Source: Aquanectria penicillioides (lineage: Eukaryota; Ascomycota; Sordariomycetes; Hypocreales; Nectriaceae). Taken from it: a DNA stretch of 64,000 bases. The notes beneath the pieces are model-generated. The model searched no databases. It had not been told where the DNA came from and saw only the letters and a program-made list of their open reading frames with translations. The translations under genes were made by a program, and so were the position numbers. Positions 59,504 through 64,000 of the stretch are shown one piece after another. The stretch is taken from the NCBI GenBank assembly GCA_003415625.1, contig PYIU01000005.1:253001-317000 (forward strand). Reading direction: 5' to 3'. Positions within the stretch are counted from its first letter, which is position 1, and each line of letters begins with the position of its first letter.

Positions 59504-61758
59504 TACGCACATTAGACATTAGACGCACCTCCAAAAAAAAAAAAAAACGCTTTGATCCCATTATGGACTGTTACGGTTGATATAGCGGTTAGACTGTTGC
59601 TAAACTAGGAAGTTGAGAAACCCAGACTCTCCATGCCCGTGCTCGGGTGTCAGCACAGGTGACCGTTTTCGAGAAGGTTTCTATGCAAGCACGGCCGATA
59701 CGGATGACACCATGAATCGGCGACGAAACGGTGACAAATGAAGCAAGTCTTACGACTGAAAGTTTGGCTGTGCGTCGTAAAATGCCCCCCCCCCCCTCTC
59801 TCTATCTTCTCTCCTCTCTCTCTCCCACCAAATGTGTTGGTCTGTGTTGAGTCTCGACCAGGGAGGGGAGGCCTCTCGGCTGCAGTGGAGTCACCGTCTG
59901 GAATCCGGTGCGACAACTACGGATACAGTGCTGGTATCTCTGTGTGAATGTGCTATGGTACTCCGTAGTCCGTAGTTATGGCTTCTTTTCGTTCCTGGGG
60001 TTCCTGGGTGGGGGCTATCAAAAGGTCCCCCTGAGACCCCCTCCCCTTCCCCCCCAAGACCCAGACCCAGACCATCCTCGGACCGCTGGCGTAGTCGTCG
60101 GCGTAGTCGTCGTCGTAGTCGTCGCAGCGGTACGAGAAGGGACCCACGATAGCGTCGTGTATCGAGCTGGGCATGGAATCTTCCGTCTCCAATCGCTTGC
60201 GGGGTTAACCAGCGCTAGGGCCGATCAGAAAGCCGTCGAGGCCTCCGCGCGAGGACCCCTGCCGAACAAAAAGCCGCCGCAACTCCATCCTGCAATGTAA
60301 AGGGACCGCTTTACAGAGTTCGGGGCTCTCTCCCCACATGTGTGTGCATACCTACCTAGGTATCAATGAATGATCAACTACGTACTGAATGTGCTCAGCA
60401 CTGCATGGGTATGGCCTGGGCGCCGAGTCCACTTGACCGGATATCGCTCCCAGAAGGACGTTCTGGCTAATACATAGTACACAGCACAGCTGGCTAAGGG
60501 ACAGGGAGGGGCCAATGTTTCTCGACAGTGCTCCGTTTCAAGGGTGCCGGGGGAGACGCCAGATCAAGGTCCAGGCCTGTTGCGTTCCGCGGGCTGCGTG
60601 TCTAGCGACGGAACATGCCATGGTCGCATCAGGGACCAACGCAGTCGAGTGGACCAATATTGGACGGTGAGAGAGAACTGCTACCCACACTGCTACCCAC
60701 CCGTCCGCCCTCCCGGGGGGCACTTGGACAGCCCTGGGAGAGAGCCCCTCTCCCGTCGCTCCGTCATTCACTCGCATCCCGGCGCCACGCCGGAGGCTGC
60801 TAACCACGTCGGGCTACCAAAACAGATCCCCTCACAGGGCGTTTCCCACAAGGCCAGACCCGCTGTCCGCTGTCTGATACCCGGGAGGGCTTCGCTCACA
60901 GGGTCTGGGCCGGGCAGCGGAATTGGGCCGGCGCGGTCGTCCAGGATGCTCATCTCATCCTCATCTTCCCTCAGCCCTTTCCCACGACCCTGGTTCCGTC
61001 CGTCTGTCTGCCTTTTCACACGCGCATGTGATTGTGCCAATGCCGACTGCAGCCTCCAAGGGGGCGATCCAAACATGCCATTTGGAGATGTCACTGCGAA
61101 ACCAGAGACGGAGCAAATATCCGCATAAGCACCGAGGTGGTGAGCGAGTCCCTTTCCAAACCCCCCCTCGGGAGGCTAACATGGAATCTGCCCGTTGGCA
61201 AAGCCAATTGCCAGGACCCTGCAAAGCCAAAAATGGCATTTGTGGGCTGCCTTGTGCTATGCACGGGCAGAGAGTAAGAAAGCAAGGAACCAGCAAGAAG
61301 CCTTGGAAGGGATGGAGAAAGAAAAAAAAAAAGTACCGCGCATTTCTTCTGCCCCAGTGTAGCTAACCGCAAGCTTTCGCGTCAACTAAACTCTCCCTGC
61401 ATGGATTGCGTGGCTCTCCAAGAGCCGAGGCCGGCCCACCACGCCACCCCCTGGTCATGCTTCTGCTTCCCACAGAGGGAAGGCTTCGGGAAGGCTTCTC
61501 GAAAAATGCCAAATTTGGGATGGGCGTGAGGGCCGGGGACCAAAATATCCTTGCGGGCACCCCCAATCGCCGGCAAATGACACTTTGCTTGGCTCCTCGA
61601 TGTTGATGGGAAGGGGGGAGGGGGATGGCATCGGCTCGGGCATCTTTTCCAAATAGAAACGAAGACGCGCACTCATCGGCATTGCAAGGGCGAGTGCGAA
61701 ATCGACGAAGCAATTCTCCCACCCGTCCCGTCCCATCCCGCGGCCGGGCCTTGCGTAT

Positions 61759-61800
61759 GAGTGCGTGAGAGTGCGTGAGAGTGCGTGTGTGCGTGCGTGT
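61759..61800. repeat. GTGCGTGAGA repeat
   Basis: Two full 10-bp units and flanking partial copies grade into a GTGC-rich tract next to the TTGCTTG array. Confidence 0.8.
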
Positions 61801-61805
61801 GCTAA

Positions 61806-61848
61806 TTGCTTGTTGCTTGTTGCTTGTTGCTTGTTGCTTGTTGCTTGT
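61806..61848. repeat. TTGCTTG 7-bp tandem array, about six copies
   Basis: Six head-to-tail heptamers. The period is not a multiple of three, so this is unlikely to be coding. Confidence 0.9.
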
Positions 61849-64000
61849 GCCGTTTGCCGCCGTTAGTTCCCTACTTGTCCTCTCCAATGCCCAATACCCG
61901 TCAGGCAAGAGAGACAAAGAGTCCACTTTGCTGTGTGCGAGCTACGTATGTACTCAATGGGCAAACCAACAGGCCCAGTCATAGTGGCATGGCTGGGGCA
62001 CACAATCCGTTAACTTACTTTCGCCCTTATGGGCCATTTGATTTGCTCTTTGGATTTCCCTCTCTGTCTGTCTGGCAGTCTGTCACTCTCATAACATGTT
62101 GCTTTCTCACTCTACTACCTTTCTCGGCCGACACTATCGCCGCTCATAAGCGACAATGTGGCGTTTCAGATCACACCCGGACTTTGGGATAAAATGCAGG
62201 CCGGACCTTGGCTACTGCGCGATGACATCGTTGGGGATCCTGTGGGCGGCAGCATCTTCGGGGGGGGGGCACATTTGTGTGGTGAGTGTACCAAGGACTT
62301 GAAGCAGCCCTACGGCCGCTCTGCAGATGTGGTTGGTACTGGGATGAGACATTTTGAGGCCGTGTCGCAGCTTGCGTTGTGTACCCGTAGTGTCGTGTTG
62401 CACCAGCACCAGGGCGCCTCTGTTTGCTTCCCTGGGGGGACAACTGGATGGTCTATCCCTCCAAGAACAGGTATAGCAAGTTGCTCTATCATGGAATGGC
62501 ATGGCATGGGGCCACCCTCTTCTGCCCTACAGGCCACAGAACAGGCTACACGGAGTGGACAGTCGCTTTGCCATACTATGTATAGTACTGGTACCTCTCT
62601 TGGATAAGACTTGGGCTACCTTACGACGCGGGGGTGGAGTTTTTGTTCTATGGGCGTCCTATATTCGTCCATGATTGCCCACTCCTGCTTACAATTGCTT
62701 TGGTCCAGCCCTGTCCAGCCCTGCCTTGTCTTCTTTGCCGCGTCAATCTGTTAATCTGTGACGCAAGCCTGTAACATGGATCGTATAATTGCCATGCCTC
62801 TCTCGTATGTGCCCCTTGCCACTCTACTACCTAGCTGTAATGTGTCCCCGGTCGACAAACGGCGCCACATCAGGAGCAACATCCCTTTTCGGTAATCGTT
62901 AGATGAAGCCTATCGACTGTCCAAAAAAAAAAAAAAAAAAAAAATACCCCCCCCGCTGCCCCCTACCCTCTCAAATCCAAAACCTGGCATCACAATAGTT
63001 TCTGGGCTAAGGCTTGGATAGGAGGAGAACCAGGGTATGTATCTGCGAAACTGTACGTACATAACATCCTGTCTGTACCTTTGTACGCCATCCATACACA
63101 AGCCGAGTCAAGGGGAACGGTGGACGGGCCATTCGATTCATTCATAGTGGCCTTTTGCGCTTTTGTTGGAAAATCCCATCCCCCACACCGCAGCCCTGCG
63201 TGTTGTGCATGGGAGCCTGTTCTCCTTGTCTCATAATACGATGCGCTGCATCCATCCATCTATCTCTTGCTGGTCGCAGAGTGGACATCTGTGGCCTGCG
63301 GCTGCTTATTTTGTCCACGAATCGTCAGCCCTGGCCAGGAAACAAGAAGAAAACGCAAAACCGCCGCATGTAGCCAAGGACCGACTGTCCAACATTAGAC
63401 CGCAGCCTCGTCGTAGTGAGACGGGTTACGTCGCCTACCATGCTGCATTTCGCCAAAATGCCACTAAATGGTTGGATGTGAAGGGATGACTTGACTCTCG
63501 CCATGCGTCGTCCGTCTATCGGTTTGCAAAGCCAAGGAAGGAAGGGGTGGGAGAGGTCTCAGTGAGCGCCTCAACCGCTCCAGGATGTGCAGCGTTTCCT
63601 GTCCGCCACCTGTTCCCGACTTGAGGCGGTCACGACGTCTCTGCTAGCCGTCTTTGCCGTGCCGTGAGGAGGTTGAATGCTTGCGAAAAACGGGCGTCCG
63701 TCGTGTAGATAGAGTCAATTAGATCTCCCAGATGGACGCAGATCGTGGTTTCTGAAAGCTGACCAAGGCTGACCAAGAGCCCAAAGGCACGGGTTCCAGG
63801 GGCAATACCACTTGGCTTGGCTCTGTTCCCAAAGCTCCCAAACGAGCCACCCTGATCCCCGTCGCCGCCGTGGCCCCCCCTCCAAAACATGGCTGCCCGA
63901 CGACTGGCTCCTTGATCTTTTGGGGGTGGCTACTCCTCGCTCTAGCGCGGAATTAGCAGCCGCCCTTCTCCTACATTGCAGTAGGTAAGCTCCTATGCCT

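Larger units (their letters stand above)
54832..64000. other. 9.2-kb right flank without an intact gene
   Basis: From about 54.8 to 58.4 kb the sequence is visibly AT-richer than the rest. Frames are short and broken, and only one fragment at 55450-55692 (-) looks protein-like. From about 58.5 kb on it returns to GC-rich, microsatellite-bearing spacer: TG/CA tracts, a 7-bp TTGCTTG repeat, C and A runs, and a TACCTAGGTA palindrome at 60353-60362. Frames of 100-190 codons (for example 60544-61128, 61363-61926, 62158-62607) carry no recognisable domain and are opposed by antisense frames. No transposase, reverse transcriptase or terminal repeats were seen. Confidence 0.55.

Noticed and set aside
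59401..61848. Repeat clusters as a possible CRISPR array or telomere
   Set aside because: They are simple dinucleotide and heptamer tracts without spacers or TTAGGG units, in a eukaryotic context.

Overview
The window is nuclear DNA from a filamentous ascomycete, most likely a Sordariomycete and possibly Hypocreales. The reasons are short introns (about 48-105 bp) with GTAAGT/GTATGT-type donors and CTAAC or CTGAC branch sites, GC-rich third codon positions, pyrimidine-rich leaders, long intergenic spacers full of microsatellites, and the gene content. The species cannot be named from this sequence. No tRNA, rRNA, CRISPR array or intact transposon was recognised.

Layout. 1-7447 (-): VPS13 lipid-transfer protein, cut by the left edge. 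9026-10423 (+): mitochondrial DUF3429 membrane protein. 10939-11394 (+): SnoaL/NTF2-like small protein. 11762-14505 (-): Stu2/Alp14/XMAP215 microtubule polymerase. 16340-18732 (+): Ntr1/TFIP11 G-patch splicing factor. 20418-21787 (+): secreted proteinase K-type subtilisin. 26006-30358 (+): SAPS-family subunit of the Sit4/PP6 phosphatase. 36443-44452 (+): 2651-residue NRPS-like protein. 44868-47678 (-): OPT oligopeptide transporter. 51277-52387 (-): short-chain dehydrogenase. 53075-54831 (+): fungal-specific transcription-factor-like protein without a zinc cluster. From 54832 to 64000 no supportable intact gene was found.

Most interesting item. The NRPS-like protein keeps the fold order T-(A C-terminal fragment)-E-C-A-T-C-T over an uninterrupted 8 kb, but all three carrier domains lack the phosphopantetheine serine. 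Both condensation domains have lost the catalytic HH pair, and the adenylation signatures are eroded. Only the epimerisation-type domain keeps a normal HHxxxD site. It looks like a maintained pseudo-synthetase. Its neighbours (OPT transporter, SDR, transcription-factor-like gene) resemble a secondary-metabolite neighbourhood, but that link is only inferred.

Sequence quality. Four housekeeping genes (DUF3429, Stu2, Ntr1, SAPS) each show a frame break that restoring one base (two in SAPS) would repair. All the breaks are one base short, at or near A or C/G runs. Systematic homopolymer undercalling is the simplest explanation. VPS13, the NRPS-like gene and OPT read through cleanly. The SAPS gene also has a predicted 748-bp intron that is largely open in frame.
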